64,000 nucleotides of DNA from Bacillus sp. OxB-1 (GCF_000829195.1 NZ_AP013294.1:1747001-1811000); one strand, 5' to 3'. Counted from the stretch's first letter, positions 49,249 through 59,495 are shown. The notes: generated by a model from the sequence alone, not told the origin. A program made the numbers and translations.

Positions 49249-50745
49249 ATGGTATTGGTGCAATCATTCAAGAAAGTGAAGGAAGCGAGTTATTTATCGG
49301 CTGAGAAGGCGTGGAGCTATCGGGCGATTTTACGGTATTTTTATGTGCAGCATGAGCGGATGAGGGATTTTCTGTTTCCGGAAGAAGTGCTGGCACATTT
49401 GCAGGGGCTACCGGAATTCCACCTGTACACGGAAGAGCAAGTGCAGCAGGATTTGGCTCAACTCGTGCAGTGGAATAACTTGGTGGCGCGTCAGGAGATG
49501 GGGCGGGCGCAGACGATTGAGGAGTTTAAGAAGAAGCGGTTCCGCTACCAATGCACTGCGTATACGGTGGAGTTTGAGCGGATGTTGTCGGATTTGGAGA
49601 AGGGTGGAAATGCGTTCGGCGGGTCGCTGGAGAAGAAGGAGTTCGAGCGGTTGTATGAGCGCTTGCAATTGATGGTCGGGATGGTCGGGAAAGGTGTGTT
49701 TACGAATGCGGACGAGTGTGCGCAGCTTTGGACCGATGTATTCACCTATTTCCGTTCGATCACGAAAAACACGTCCGATTATATTGCGTACATCAGCAGC
49801 GAGGAAGTGGAGGAGCGGATGCAGACGGACGCATTCCTTCTTTTTAAAGATCGGTTCACATCGTATTTGCGGGATTTCATCATCGGGCTGCAACAGACGG
49901 CGTTGAAGATCCAGACCGTGCTGGAGGAGCTGACGGTTGAGAAGTTGTTGCCGTTTTTCGAGCAGGTCATCGCGCATCAGGAGCAAGTGCCGCGTTTTGA
50001 GGACATTGCGCTGGATTCGCAAGCGATGCTTGTGGAGCACCAACAGAAGTGGATCAGCTTGCAAACATGGTTCCTTGGCAGTGTGCATGGAGAGAGTGAA
50101 CTGGAGAGCTTGCGGAAGCGGACGAATGAACAGATCCGCCGTATCACGCGTGTTGTCCAGCGGCTCGGGGAACGGAATAATTATTTCCGCAGCCGTAAGA
50201 AAGACTATATGCATCTAGCGGAATGGTTTGATTCACTCGAATCCATGGAGGATGCACATAGATTGTCAAGTGCCGCGTTCGGTATATTCCATACGAAGCA
50301 TCTCCATACCGACCATGTACCGACTGAGGATATCTACGCCGACGTGTGGGATGAAATGCCGGGCATACATGAAATCAAACCTCGCATCCGTCAATATAGG
50401 GAGAAGACCCGTCCGGGGGCAGTCGTCAGCCGAAAAGGAGAGCAGGCAGAATTGGTCGAAGCCTATTTAGCGGAACGCCGAGCGGAGCAGGAAGTCCTTT
50501 CCACCTACATAAGAGACGGTGAAATCCGGCTGGAGACGATTCCCCATATCGAACCCCATATGCGAAAACTGCTGCTCAACTGGGTGGCCAAGTCGATGAC
50601 GCGAAAAGACCGGATCATAAAGACGGAACAAGGCTACACAGTGAGAGTGCTGTTGGACGAGTCGAAGCGGATTGAGTTGAAGTCGGAGGACGGGGTGTTG
50701 ATAATGCCTGCCGCAGTATTCCAGTTTGTGGAAGGAGGTGAATGA
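49249..50745 (+). CDS. jetA: Wadjet type II JetA (DUF2397/TIGR02677), kleisin-like subunit
   Basis: About 498 residues. The N-terminal family motif is EASYLSAEKAWSYRAILRYF and YVQHERMRDFLFPEEVL, the TIGR02677 (DUF2397) signature. The long middle is helical. The C-terminus has TRKDRIIKTEQGYTVRVLLD. In Wadjet this subunit is the kleisin that bridges the SMC heads. The start is uncertain: ATG 49249 touches GGGGG, while TTG 49255 and GTG 49258 are better spaced from it. It ends two bases before jetB. Confidence 0.88.
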   Translation: MVLVQSFKKVKEASYLSAEKAWSYRAILRYFYVQHERMRDFLFPEEVLAHLQGLPEFHLYTEEQVQQDLAQLVQWNNLVARQEMGRAQTIEEFKKKRFRYQCTAYTVEFERMLSDLEKGGNAFGGSLEKKEFERLYERLQLMVGMVGKGVFTNADECAQLWTDVFTYFRSITKNTSDYIAYISSEEVEERMQTDAFLLFKDRFTSYLRDFIIGLQQTALKIQTVLEELTVEKLLPFFEQVIAHQEQVPRFEDIALDSQAMLVEHQQKWISLQTWFLGSVHGESELESLRKRTNEQIRRITRVVQRLGERNNYFRSRKKDYMHLAEWFDSLESMEDAHRLSSAAFGIFHTKHLHTDHVPTEDIYADVWDEMPGIHEIKPRIRQYREKTRPGAVVSRKGEQAELVEAYLAERRAEQEVLSTYIRDGEIRLETIPHIEPHMRKLLLNWVAKSMTRKDRIIKTEQGYTVRVLLDESKRIELKSEDGVLIMPAAVFQFVEGGE

Positions 50746-50747
50746 GG

Positions 50748-51914
50748 ATGAATGAGAATCGATTTGACGAGAAAGCGCAGTCGGCTTTGCGCTTGTTGTT
50801 TGAACGATTTTGGATCTTGCGGGCGGAGGACCCGGCCTCCTATCAGCTGATACGTGAACGGGAGAAGGTGCTGAAGCGCTATATCGATGACAAATTCGGG
50901 TATGACTTGATCATCCATCAACATTTCATCAAGCTGGAAAAGATTCCAGTTGAGCCGAAGAGTTGGATGGGTATTCAAGCATTCACAATGCCTCTCGATT
51001 ATGCGATTTTTTGCTGTGCCCTTGCTTTTTCGGAAAATCGGGCAGTCGATGAACAGTTTCTTCTATCGGATTTATGCGGGGATATTAAAGAGCTGTATCC
51101 AGGGGGATTACCGCTTGATTGGACAAATTATAATCATCGGAAATCGCTTGTGCGGGTCGTTCGCCAACTGGAGATGTTGTCGCTGATCCGTGCAGTTGAA
51201 GGGGAAGTGGAACAGTTTGCACTCGACGTGGAGCAGGAAGTGTTGTATGAAGTGACGGTGTATGCACGTTATTTCATGCGTGCGTATCCGAAAGACATAT
51301 TTGAGTTTACATCCATCGAAGAGATGCTTGCAAGCGAGGAAGAACGGCATACAGATGACTTGAGGCGGAAACGGGTGTATCGTAAATTGTTTTTATCCCC
51401 CGCAGTCTTTCGAGTAGGGGAGGAGGATTCCGATTTCGCGTATATCCGTAATTTCCGGAACCGCCTTCGTGATGATATTGAAACGCACTCCCATTTCCGT
51501 TTGGAGCTATTTAAAAATATGGGGCTTCTCATCATGGATGAGAAGAAACAGGAAATGACATTATTTCCGGACCAAAAAGCGATTTCCGACCTTGCGCTGC
51601 AGTTTTCGGCATTGCTCCGTAACCAGATGGATACGTATCCGGCGGACGCCTTTGGACGGATTCAAATATCGGCTTTTGCAATGGAGCATCTGGTTGAACA
51701 GCTGCAAGCGGAATACGGGACGGGCTGGAGCAGTCATTACCGGAAGAATTCCGTCAAGGCGACAACGGAGGAGCTGATCGACTTGTTGTTATCCTGGGAA
51801 ATGATCGAAGTGGAACCTGAGACAAATGACTATCTGATCACCCCGCTTGCGGGTCGTCTTGCGGGCGTTTATCCGAGTGATTTTAAGCTGAAAGGGGAGG
51901 AAGTGGATGCGTGA
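50748..51914 (+). CDS. jetB: Wadjet type II JetB (DUF2398/TIGR02678), KITE-like subunit
   Basis: A 388-residue protein of the TIGR02678 family. Visible blocks are ERFWILRAEDPASYQLIRER, MPLDYAIFCCALAFSENRAV, DWTNYNHRKSLVRVVRQLEM and RKRVYRKLFLSPAV. It is predicted to form winged-helix KITE domains that dimerise on the kleisin. ATG 50748 lies 7-8 bases after AAGGAGGTG. The end overlaps jetC by 8 bases. Confidence 0.88.
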   Translation: MNENRFDEKAQSALRLLFERFWILRAEDPASYQLIREREKVLKRYIDDKFGYDLIIHQHFIKLEKIPVEPKSWMGIQAFTMPLDYAIFCCALAFSENRAVDEQFLLSDLCGDIKELYPGGLPLDWTNYNHRKSLVRVVRQLEMLSLIRAVEGEVEQFALDVEQEVLYEVTVYARYFMRAYPKDIFEFTSIEEMLASEEERHTDDLRRKRVYRKLFLSPAVFRVGEEDSDFAYIRNFRNRLRDDIETHSHFRLELFKNMGLLIMDEKKQEMTLFPDQKAISDLALQFSALLRNQMDTYPADAFGRIQISAFAMEHLVEQLQAEYGTGWSSHYRKNSVKATTEELIDLLLSWEMIEVEPETNDYLITPLAGRLAGVYPSDFKLKGEEVDA

Positions 51915-54900
51915 ACCAAATAAATGGAAGATGAACCGGGTCGGCCTATTCAACTTTTGGTATTACCATACGATGGAAGTATTCGATTTCGCGGATGGCA
52001 AGCTGTTATTGCGCGGTTCGAATGGATCGGGGAAATCGGTTACGATGCAAAGTCTGCTTCCTGTGTTGCTGGATGGCCGAAGATCGCCGGAACGGTTGGA
52101 TCCATTCGGCTCAAGAGCGCGTAAGATGGAAGACTATTTGCTTGGTGAAAAAGAGGTGGGCGGCAGGGATGAACGCACCGGCTATCTGTTCATCGAGTAC
52201 AAACGGACTGACACGGAACAATACATAACGACGGGGATCGGGTTGCAGGCGCGCCGGCAGAAGCAGATGAATTTTTGGGGGTTCGCCATTACGGACAACC
52301 GGCGGGTCGGCAAGGATTTCGATCTGTTTGAAATGGAGACGCAAGCCGGGAAGAAACAGCAGATACCTTTATCACGGGTCCAGCTTGAAAACCGGATCGG
52401 GGACGGCGGCGAGGTCGTCCGTTCGCAAAGCGACTATATGCATCTGGTCAATAAACTGCTATTCGGTTTTGAAACGGATGAAGCATTTGCGGATCTGATT
52501 CAGCTGTTGCTGCAGCTGCGGAGCCCAAAGCTTTCAAAAGATTTCAAGCCGACAGTCATTTATGAAATTTTGGAGAAGGCCTTGCCGCCGTTGACAGATG
52601 AAGATCTCCGCCATTTATCCGACACGATTGAACATATGGACGGCGTCAAGCAGCAGATCGAACAGCTGGAGCGGGAACGAGGGGCACTGAATAAGCTGAT
52701 CAGACATTACGATGAATACAATACGTATAAACTCGCTGAAAAGGCGGAGGCCTACAAGAAGACGAAGCACCGTCTGACTAAGGCGGAAAAGGAGATTGCC
52801 AGTAAACAGCGCGAAGCCGAGGCATTGGCGGTTGAAGTGCAAGCGTTGGAATCACGGAATGTTCAGCTTCATCAATCGAAGAAAGTGGCGGAAGAGAAGC
52901 GCACGCGGCTCCAAGGCCACGGCGTATGGCAAATCGAGCGGGAAAAGGCGGACAAGCTTGAACAGCTTTCCAAGTACTCAAAGGACCGGCAGGCAAAATT
53001 GGACAAGCTGGAGAATAGGAAGCGCCAGGAACGAGCGGAAAAGGAACAGCTTGTGAAAACCGAAGAATCGTTGGATGAGACGGCGAAAACGATGGAACAG
53101 CAACTGGAGGATTTACAGGATCATGCTGAAAACGCGGTTTTTGGAGGGCATCCTGTCAATGAGCAAGACTTTCAACGCCTGCGGAAATCGGGCTATGATT
53201 TCGCGGTATGGCATGAGGAAGCGGAGCGGCATGACCTTTTTCTGAATGAAATCATTGAAAAACTGCGCGAACTTGAACAATTACGCAACGACCTGGCGGA
53301 ACACGAAAAAAAGCAGGCAGATAAACAGTTGGAAATCGACAAATTGCGGATGGAAGCGGCAGACTGGCAAAACGTATTTGAAACAGACAAGCAGAATCAG
53401 TTGGATGCCATCCATGTTTGGGCAAAGCGGCATTCGTTCTTCGAAGTTGATGAAACGTTGCTTGGTCAAACGGCACGATTGCTTGATGATCTGTATGAGC
53501 CGTTTGAATACGGGATGATCCGCGAACCGTTTTGGAAATTGAACGAAAACTACCGGACTCGGCTTTATGAGAAAAAAGTAAGGGTGCAAAATAGCGCGGA
53601 CCTGTTGAAGCAACGGATTGACGAAAAGGAAGCGGACTTAATGAACTGGGAGCAGCGTCAAGATCCGGAGCCCGTATTCCGCGATGAGGCGACAATAGAA
53701 GCGAGGTCCCTTTTAGCGAAGGAGGGGCGGCGTCATTCACCGTTTTTTGAAGCGGTCGAGTTCAGGGCGGACGTGCCGGAGCCGACCCGTAACCGCTTGG
53801 AAGCCGCACTGCTGGAATCCGGAATCCTGGATGCTTTGATTGTGGAAGAGGAAGGTCTGGACATCCATCACGATCGAATCATCGTGCCGGCCCCGAATTT
53901 GATGGCGCATACGCTCGCTGATTACCTGGTTCCCGACTGTGATGACTCGGTGCTGCCACAGTCGGTTGTCGATGATGTGCTGCGCAGCATCGTAGTAGGT
54001 GAGGATTTGAAGGGCGAAGGGTCGGGCTTTTCGATTGCGGAAGACGGTACGTATGTCATCGGACTTCTGCAGGGGCATGCGGCTCCTGTCGATGCTGTTC
54101 GTTTCATCGGTAGAACTGCACGTGAACGGTTCCGTCAACAGGAGATTGCACGATTGGCAGGAGAGATCGAGATGTTGCAGACGGAAGAACAGGAACTGGA
54201 ACAGATGATCCAGGCACTGGATGACGATTTTCAGAAAGCGGAATCCGCTATGGAAGATTTTCCGACAGACCAGGATTTGTCTATGAGTTTCCAACAGATC
54301 CGGCAAAAGCGGTTCGAGATGAATGAATTGCAAAAAGTGCTGTTGCAAATGGATGAGGAGATCCGTAAGCGAAAACAGGCATTTCTGGAGTTGAAACGAT
54401 CGGTCGATATGGAAACAAGGGGATTGGACCTTGAACAGACCCATCCCGCTTACACAGAAGCACAACTGGAAATGCGATTGTATAAACGAGTGCTTCAAAA
54501 GCTTGAATTGGCGCATAAGGACGAAGGGAATCTGGCATCCCGGTCGCAGCAGCTCAAGGAGCGGCTCGAAGAGATCATCTACGAGGTGGATGAACTTCAA
54601 GGGGAAATCAATACAATAGCAGGCAATATCGAGCAACTGACAAGTTCGCTGGCTGAAATTGAAACCCAGCTTAAGTCGCAAGGTGTGGAAGACGTCCGTC
54701 GTGAGATTGAAGCAGTCCGCGTTTTGTTGGAAGATGTGGAAAAGGAATTGGATCAAAACAAGGAACAGCTGCCTGTGAAACAAGTCCGCATGGAGACGCT
54801 GCATAAGCAGATTGTTATCCATAAACAGGAGGCCGGCTTTTTGTCACAGCTGGTTGCTGGCTGGAAAGCGGCATTTTTCAAGGAACGGGCGTATGGTTTT

Positions 54901-56073
54901 GTGGAAGGGCATGGGGTGGACGATTCATCACCGGAACAGCAGTTGGATGAGGTTGCGGAACAATATAGAACATTCCTGGAGCAAAAAGACCTTAGCAAGA
55001 TTGAAGAGAATTTGACGAAGGCTTACAATGAGCAGTTTGCAAATTTACTGGAATATCGTATGCAGGATAGTAGCGACAGGCTGGATAGCTCGGATTGGGA
55101 AGCGGCGGACTGGACGGAATCGCAACAGATCGAATTCGCCAACTGGCAGCGGATGTCGACGCGCAGGCTTATTCAGTTGGATTTCCAGGGGAAGCGGGTC
55201 AGTCCTTATTTTATCCGTAATTCCGTGGATGCGGACTATGAACGTCAGTCCCATGCACTGGAGGAAGAAGATCGACGCTTATATGAAGAAATCTTGTTCG
55301 ATTCGGTCGGCAATATGCTGCGTAGTCGGATTACGCGCGCACAAAATTGGGCGGAGAAGATGGATAAGCTCATGCGCGGTAATGATTCCAGCTCAGGTCT
55401 GTCGTTTTCAATCCAATGGAAACCGCGTTCTGCTGAGAACGAAACGGAACTTGATACAAACGAACTGGTCGATTTATTGCGGCGGGACCCTCGGTTGATG
55501 AAGGAAGCGGATCTCAATCGGATTATTGAACATTTCCGATCGAAAATTGACCGTGCAAAAGAAGAGGTCGACCTGCAAGGGGAAGGGAAGACCTTGCTGC
55601 AGGTCTTGAAGTCCGTCCTTGATTACCGTTATTGGTTCTCGTTCGTCTTGTTTTATAAGCGGGAGAGGGAGACCCGGAAAGAGTTGACAAACCATGCGTT
55701 TGATAAATTCAGCGGCGGGGAAAAGGCGATGGCGATGTACATCCCGTTATTTACCGCATGCTTCTCCCGTTATCAGGAAGCAGCGCCGACCGCACCGCAT
55801 ATTATCACACTCGACGAGGCGTTCGCAGGTGTCGATGAAAATAATATCAGCATGATGTTCGGGATTGTGGAGGAACTTGGCTTTGATTTCATCATGAATT
55901 CACAAGTGTTATGGGGCGATTATGAAACGATTTCGGCTTTATCAATCTGTGAATTGATACGACCGAAAAACGCGGATTTCGTGTCTGTGATGAGGTATCA
56001 TTGGAACGGATTGAAACGGGTTGAAGTGACGTCAAAACCGTCAGAACCTGCAATGATCCCGGCTGATGACTAA
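51907..56073 (+). CDS. jetC: Wadjet type II JetC (TIGR02680), SMC-like ATPase
   Basis: A 1388-residue SMC/MukB-like protein. The head starts WKMNRVGLFNFWYYHTMEVF and has Walker A GSNGSGKSV (residues 37-45) and RSPERLDPFGSRARKMEDYL, the TIGR02680 marks. Two long coiled coils (about 240-480 and 750-1000) flank a hinge-like region. The C-terminal head has signature KFSGGEKAMAMYI (about 1267) and Walker B ITLDEAFAGVDENN (about 1299). It extrudes DNA loops to find small circular DNA such as plasmids. GGGGAGG precedes ATG. The gene appears intact. Confidence 0.93.
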   Translation: MREPNKWKMNRVGLFNFWYYHTMEVFDFADGKLLLRGSNGSGKSVTMQSLLPVLLDGRRSPERLDPFGSRARKMEDYLLGEKEVGGRDERTGYLFIEYKRTDTEQYITTGIGLQARRQKQMNFWGFAITDNRRVGKDFDLFEMETQAGKKQQIPLSRVQLENRIGDGGEVVRSQSDYMHLVNKLLFGFETDEAFADLIQLLLQLRSPKLSKDFKPTVIYEILEKALPPLTDEDLRHLSDTIEHMDGVKQQIEQLERERGALNKLIRHYDEYNTYKLAEKAEAYKKTKHRLTKAEKEIASKQREAEALAVEVQALESRNVQLHQSKKVAEEKRTRLQGHGVWQIEREKADKLEQLSKYSKDRQAKLDKLENRKRQERAEKEQLVKTEESLDETAKTMEQQLEDLQDHAENAVFGGHPVNEQDFQRLRKSGYDFAVWHEEAERHDLFLNEIIEKLRELEQLRNDLAEHEKKQADKQLEIDKLRMEAADWQNVFETDKQNQLDAIHVWAKRHSFFEVDETLLGQTARLLDDLYEPFEYGMIREPFWKLNENYRTRLYEKKVRVQNSADLLKQRIDEKEADLMNWEQRQDPEPVFRDEATIEARSLLAKEGRRHSPFFEAVEFRADVPEPTRNRLEAALLESGILDALIVEEEGLDIHHDRIIVPAPNLMAHTLADYLVPDCDDSVLPQSVVDDVLRSIVVGEDLKGEGSGFSIAEDGTYVIGLLQGHAAPVDAVRFIGRTARERFRQQEIARLAGEIEMLQTEEQELEQMIQALDDDFQKAESAMEDFPTDQDLSMSFQQIRQKRFEMNELQKVLLQMDEEIRKRKQAFLELKRSVDMETRGLDLEQTHPAYTEAQLEMRLYKRVLQKLELAHKDEGNLASRSQQLKERLEEIIYEVDELQGEINTIAGNIEQLTSSLAEIETQLKSQGVEDVRREIEAVRVLLEDVEKELDQNKEQLPVKQVRMETLHKQIVIHKQEAGFLSQLVAGWKAAFFKERAYGFVEGHGVDDSSPEQQLDEVAEQYRTFLEQKDLSKIEENLTKAYNEQFANLLEYRMQDSSDRLDSSDWEAADWTESQQIEFANWQRMSTRRLIQLDFQGKRVSPYFIRNSVDADYERQSHALEEEDRRLYEEILFDSVGNMLRSRITRAQNWAEKMDKLMRGNDSSSGLSFSIQWKPRSAENETELDTNELVDLLRRDPRLMKEADLNRIIEHFRSKIDRAKEEVDLQGEGKTLLQVLKSVLDYRYWFSFVLFYKRERETRKELTNHAFDKFSGGEKAMAMYIPLFTACFSRYQEAAPTAPHIITLDEAFAGVDENNISMMFGIVEELGFDFIMNSQVLWGDYETISALSICELIRPKNADFVSVMRYHWNGLKRVEVTSKPSEPAMIPADD

Positions 56074-56095
56074 TGGATAAGATGGAGGGGCATCG

Positions 56096-57424
56096 ATGCA
56101 GGACGCATTGGAGTTTTTTAGAAGTGAGCCGGCCTATGGAAAGTTATTTCAAGCATTCCGTAATAAGTATGAATCCCTCGGCAGGTTGGGCGGCAATATA
56201 TCCACAGATTCGTTTTCGGAGGAAGAACTAGAACAGATTGCTCGTTTTTTTGGTATATCGACAACCCGATTACGACGGAAAGGGGCGGTTGCGCTACTGG
56301 ATTTTGAAAGTCAGTTACGCATGACCCGATTCGGCATAATGGACTTGAAAGCGTTGTTGGATGCGTATTTTGGAGAAGAAATATTCTCGAAGCGTGAGCA
56401 GGAAATGGCTAGGCGGAATCGAATCCAAGATTTGTTGCAAACATTGCAAAGTGAATTACCGGCATTATCGTTCTGGTTCGGTTGCCTCCTTGCACAGTCA
56501 GCTGAGGCTAGATGGATCATACAAACTGCCGAGCGTGACGAAGCGTTGTTCCGTACCATGTCGAAACAGCTGCATAAGGCGATACTCGAATTGCCGAATA
56601 GTCCGGTGAGATTGCCCTTTTTTAGTCAACTTGTTACTGGAGATCCACATGCGATGGACCTGAACACAGAGTTTGGAAAACTTTTTCTGCATGCCTTGGC
56701 TGTTCTGCAAAGGATGAATGAGGATGGGACGGAAGGCGCGGACGGGAAGCTTACGACTCCGACTGCTACAGAAGAAGTGAATGAACTTCTTAACACATAT
56801 AATATTTACCGCGATGATCTGTTGAACTTTGTCACGATTGCCAATTTTACGGCCCGAATGAAAACAGGGGAGACTTATCCGGTGTGGCAGTCTGCCGGTG
56901 AAGTTGGGGCTGTATTGAATTCACCGCTCAGGGAGATCATTGCATTATCGGATATTCGCCCCGCAACAGGCCAGCATGTCTGGATAGTTGAAAACTCGGG
57001 TGTTTGCTCTGCGTTGCTTGATTGGCAACCCCGTATGCCGATTATTTCAACGAACGGGCAATTTAAATTGGCCGCCTTGCTTATGATGGATCAGCTTGTT
57101 GAAGCGGGTTTTCAGCTCCATTACTCGGGGGATTTCGATCCGGAAGGACTTTCTATGGCACAGCGGTTGCTGGAACGTTTTCCGGGTTATGTGGACCTTT
57201 GGTGCATGGATGTCAACACATACAGGTTGAGCAAGCCATTGAAAAAATTGGAACCGGAACGGTTGTCAAAACTAAATGGCATCAACCACCCCTCGCTTAT
57301 TGAACTTTCCGAAGCAATCAAGACGGAAGGAAAGGCAGGTTATCAGGAAGCGATTGTGGAAGGGATGCTGAGCTATATAGGGGATGTATTGGAAAAGGGG
57401 CTGTCTAAAAAGCCCCTAAAATGA
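56096..57424 (+). CDS. jetD: Wadjet type II JetD (DUF2399/TIGR02679), TOPRIM nuclease
   Basis: A 442-residue protein. The N-terminal DUF3323-like part has YGKLFQAFRNKYESLGRLGG. The C-terminal TOPRIM nuclease has its Glu in HVWIVENSGVCSALLDW (about 299) and the DxD pair in LHYSGDFDPEGLSMAQRLL (about 347). It cuts DNA held by JetABC. The last 9-10 codons lie in the end of an IS1182 element whose terminal repeat begins at 57392, so the native C-terminus has been replaced or slightly cut. Whether this alters activity is unknown. Confidence 0.9.
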   Translation: MQDALEFFRSEPAYGKLFQAFRNKYESLGRLGGNISTDSFSEEELEQIARFFGISTTRLRRKGAVALLDFESQLRMTRFGIMDLKALLDAYFGEEIFSKREQEMARRNRIQDLLQTLQSELPALSFWFGCLLAQSAEARWIIQTAERDEALFRTMSKQLHKAILELPNSPVRLPFFSQLVTGDPHAMDLNTEFGKLFLHALAVLQRMNEDGTEGADGKLTTPTATEEVNELLNTYNIYRDDLLNFVTIANFTARMKTGETYPVWQSAGEVGAVLNSPLREIIALSDIRPATGQHVWIVENSGVCSALLDWQPRMPIISTNGQFKLAALLMMDQLVEAGFQLHYSGDFDPEGLSMAQRLLERFPGYVDLWCMDVNTYRLSKPLKKLEPERLSKLNGINHPSLIELSEAIKTEGKAGYQEAIVEGMLSYIGDVLEKGLSKKPLK

Positions 57425-59178
57425 AGCAGGCGGAGAAAAATGAGCCATTTTTCTCCGCCTGCTTTTTGCTGTTTTCTCTCTTTTTCTGAAAGCTGCTGGC
57501 GGATGGCCAGCACTTTCAGTAGATTGTGGACAATGGCCACAATCCCAAATTCCACGTGAACCTTGTCGAGGCCCCGCAAGTGGAATCTGCGGAACGACCG
57601 ATTGCCCTTGATGTGGCCGAACACGCTTTCTACCTCGATTTTCCGTCGAGCGTAGATGCCTGCTTTGTCCTCACATTCAAGGGCTGTCTTCGCTTTTGCC
57701 TTCATTTCTTCATAGATCGGATTCCAATGCACTTGCCGGTTTCCTTTGGCCTTCGTACATTGCGGCTTCAACGGACAATCCGAGCAGTCCTCACATTCGT
57801 AGATCTTGAAGCTTTGTTGGAAGCCAGAAGCATTTTTCTTATTTTGGTATTTCTTAAAAGTCACTTTGCGTCCGTTCGGGCAGATGAACCGGTCATCCTG
57901 CTCCTCGTATTCCCAGTTTTTCACGTTCTTGTTGTCATTCTTATACTTGCGGGTCTGTTCCTTGACATAGGTCCCATAAGGGATCAGAAAATCGAAACGG
58001 GGTTCTTTTTCTTCCCCCACCGCGTACAGATAGTTCTCTTCGCTGCCGTACCCCGCGTCGGCGGTCACTGTCTTTGGCATCGGCAAAGAAGACGCGGCCA
58101 GCTTTTCCAGGTGTGGGATGAAGCAGCGCGTATCTGTTGGCCGTTGATGAATGGTATAAAACAGGACGAATTGATTTTCCGTTGCCATCTGTACATTATA
58201 GCCAGGCTTCAATTGCCCATTTTTCATATGATCCTCTTTCATTCGCATGAACGTGGCATCCGGATCCGTCTTGGAGAAGCTGTTGCGGTCTTCTCCAAAT
58301 GTCTCGCGGTATAGTTTATACTTGTATAGACGTGGCACGAAGTCCGTCCGCAGTTGTTTCGCGGGCTTTCTACATGCGCTTCGTCGAGCGCGTAGCTCTT
58401 TGCGGATGGGGGTTTCCTTGGTCGCTTCGATTTCCCCAGTTAATTGTTCGGCCCTCTCGTCCAGCTGATTGGCCAAATCCTCCAGCTGTTCCGTTGTCGG
58501 TTCTTCGCCTGGCCACTCGCCCAGTTCCAAGCCCTCGGCTTGTGCCAGCTCATGAATGTGCCGCAGCGTCTCCTGTATCTTTATTTTCAATTTCTCTTCA
58601 TAACGCAGGGTGGATTTTTTCCATACAAACGAATACTTATTGGCATTGGCTTCAATCTTCGTTCCATCCAGGAAGTAATTTTCCATCGTGATATACTCGT
58701 CCTCAATCAATTGAAGGATCATCGTCTCGAATAATTCGTCCATCATCGTTTTCATGCGGTTGCCCCGAAAATCATTGACTGTCCGGAAATCAGGTGACTG
58801 CATGGCGGTCAGCCACATGGCCGGGACACTTTCCCGGGCCAGCTTTTCAATTCCCCTGCACGAATACACTTTCTGCGAATAGCCGTACAAAATTAATTTC
58901 AGCATCATTTTGGGGTGGAATGGACTGCGTCCACCACCGGAATAATGCGCAAACAGCTGTGCATCGGGGATTGTTTCGATCATTTCATCAATGACACGGG
59001 CAATGTGCTGTTCCGGGATGAGATCTTGTAGGTCGAGGATGGCAAATCCTTGTTGGTTATTGTAAGGCTTGAATGTGGGAGACAATCGCCGTTTTGAAAC
59101 GGAAGTTTCTTCAGCTACCTCTATGGGAAGTGTGAGTTGTGTGGTATAATTTTCGGTAGTAGTCTTCGGATTGCTCAT
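57373..59178 (-). CDS. IS1182-family transposase
   Basis: A 601-residue transposase. The N-terminal domain is TFKPYNNQQGFAILDLQDLI; HYSGGGRSPFHPKMMLKLIL and YFLDGTKIEANANKYSFVWK are IS1182 marks, with the second catalytic region in VTADAGYGSEENYLYAVG and the Glu in ARRKIEVESVFGHIKGNRSF. A CxxC set (CEDCSDCPLKPQC) is present. The frame reads out through the terminal repeat (FLDSPF) and stops in jetD. It looks full length and probably active. Confidence 0.93.
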   Translation of the reverse strand: MSNPKTTTENYTTQLTLPIEVAEETSVSKRRLSPTFKPYNNQQGFAILDLQDLIPEQHIARVIDEMIETIPDAQLFAHYSGGGRSPFHPKMMLKLILYGYSQKVYSCRGIEKLARESVPAMWLTAMQSPDFRTVNDFRGNRMKTMMDELFETMILQLIEDEYITMENYFLDGTKIEANANKYSFVWKKSTLRYEEKLKIKIQETLRHIHELAQAEGLELGEWPGEEPTTEQLEDLANQLDERAEQLTGEIEATKETPIRKELRARRSACRKPAKQLRTDFVPRLYKYKLYRETFGEDRNSFSKTDPDATFMRMKEDHMKNGQLKPGYNVQMATENQFVLFYTIHQRPTDTRCFIPHLEKLAASSLPMPKTVTADAGYGSEENYLYAVGEEKEPRFDFLIPYGTYVKEQTRKYKNDNKNVKNWEYEEQDDRFICPNGRKVTFKKYQNKKNASGFQQSFKIYECEDCSDCPLKPQCTKAKGNRQVHWNPIYEEMKAKAKTALECEDKAGIYARRKIEVESVFGHIKGNRSFRRFHLRGLDKVHVEFGIVAIVHNLLKVLAIRQQLSEKERKQQKAGGEKWLIFLRLLHFRGFLDSPFSNTSPI

Positions 59179-59269
59179 AAAAATCGTCCTTTCTTTGATG
59201 GTGGTTTCGTCACTTCCATCTTACTAGATTGGGCGATTTTTTTGTATGGTGTTTTTTTGTTCCCGAATC

Positions 59270-59412
59270 ATCCGAGTTGCTTGGAGTGGAAGGCGGCGAC
59301 TCCTGCGGGATGTAGCGCGAATGGTGAGACCCCACAGGAGCGCAGCGACGAGGAGGCTCACCCGCGCCCCGCGGAAAGCGCCCGCCTGGAACGGAAAGCA
59401 ACGGGTAATGGG
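59270..59412. repeat. Conserved Bacillales-type intergenic repeat (copy 2)
   Basis: It begins GAGTTGCTTGGAGTGGAAGG, CGGCGACTCC, and ends CCGCGGAAAGCGCCCGCCTG and GAACGGAAAGCAACGGG. CCCCACAGGAGCGCAGCGAC marks its middle. The ends agree with the copy at 44.57 kb, while the middles differ. Confidence 0.75.
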
Positions 59413-59440
59413 ATGAACCTCTGGATGGGCTCAATATAAG

Positions 59441-59495
59441 AAAGGAGCTGTCACAGAAATTCAGTTTTCACTGACTTTCTGGACAGCCCCTTTTC
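59441..59495. repeat. Palindrome made from two inverted IS ends
   Basis: AAAGGAGCTGTCACAGAAAT and its imperfect complement ending TTCTGGACAGCCCCTTT face each other around TTTTC. It looks like two terminal repeats joined head to head. It could act as a strong terminator or as a small non-autonomous element. Confidence 0.6.

Noticed and set aside
49408-50214. Minus-strand frame of 268 codons opposite jetA
   Set aside because: Antisense shadow with leucine/histidine-rich composition and no family.
53737-54822. Minus-strand frame of 361 codons opposite jetC
   Set aside because: Antisense shadow of the coiled-coil region of JetC, which has full SMC motifs in frame.
57526-58314. Plus-strand frame of 262 codons opposite the transposase
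   Set aside because: Antisense shadow of the IS1182 transposase.
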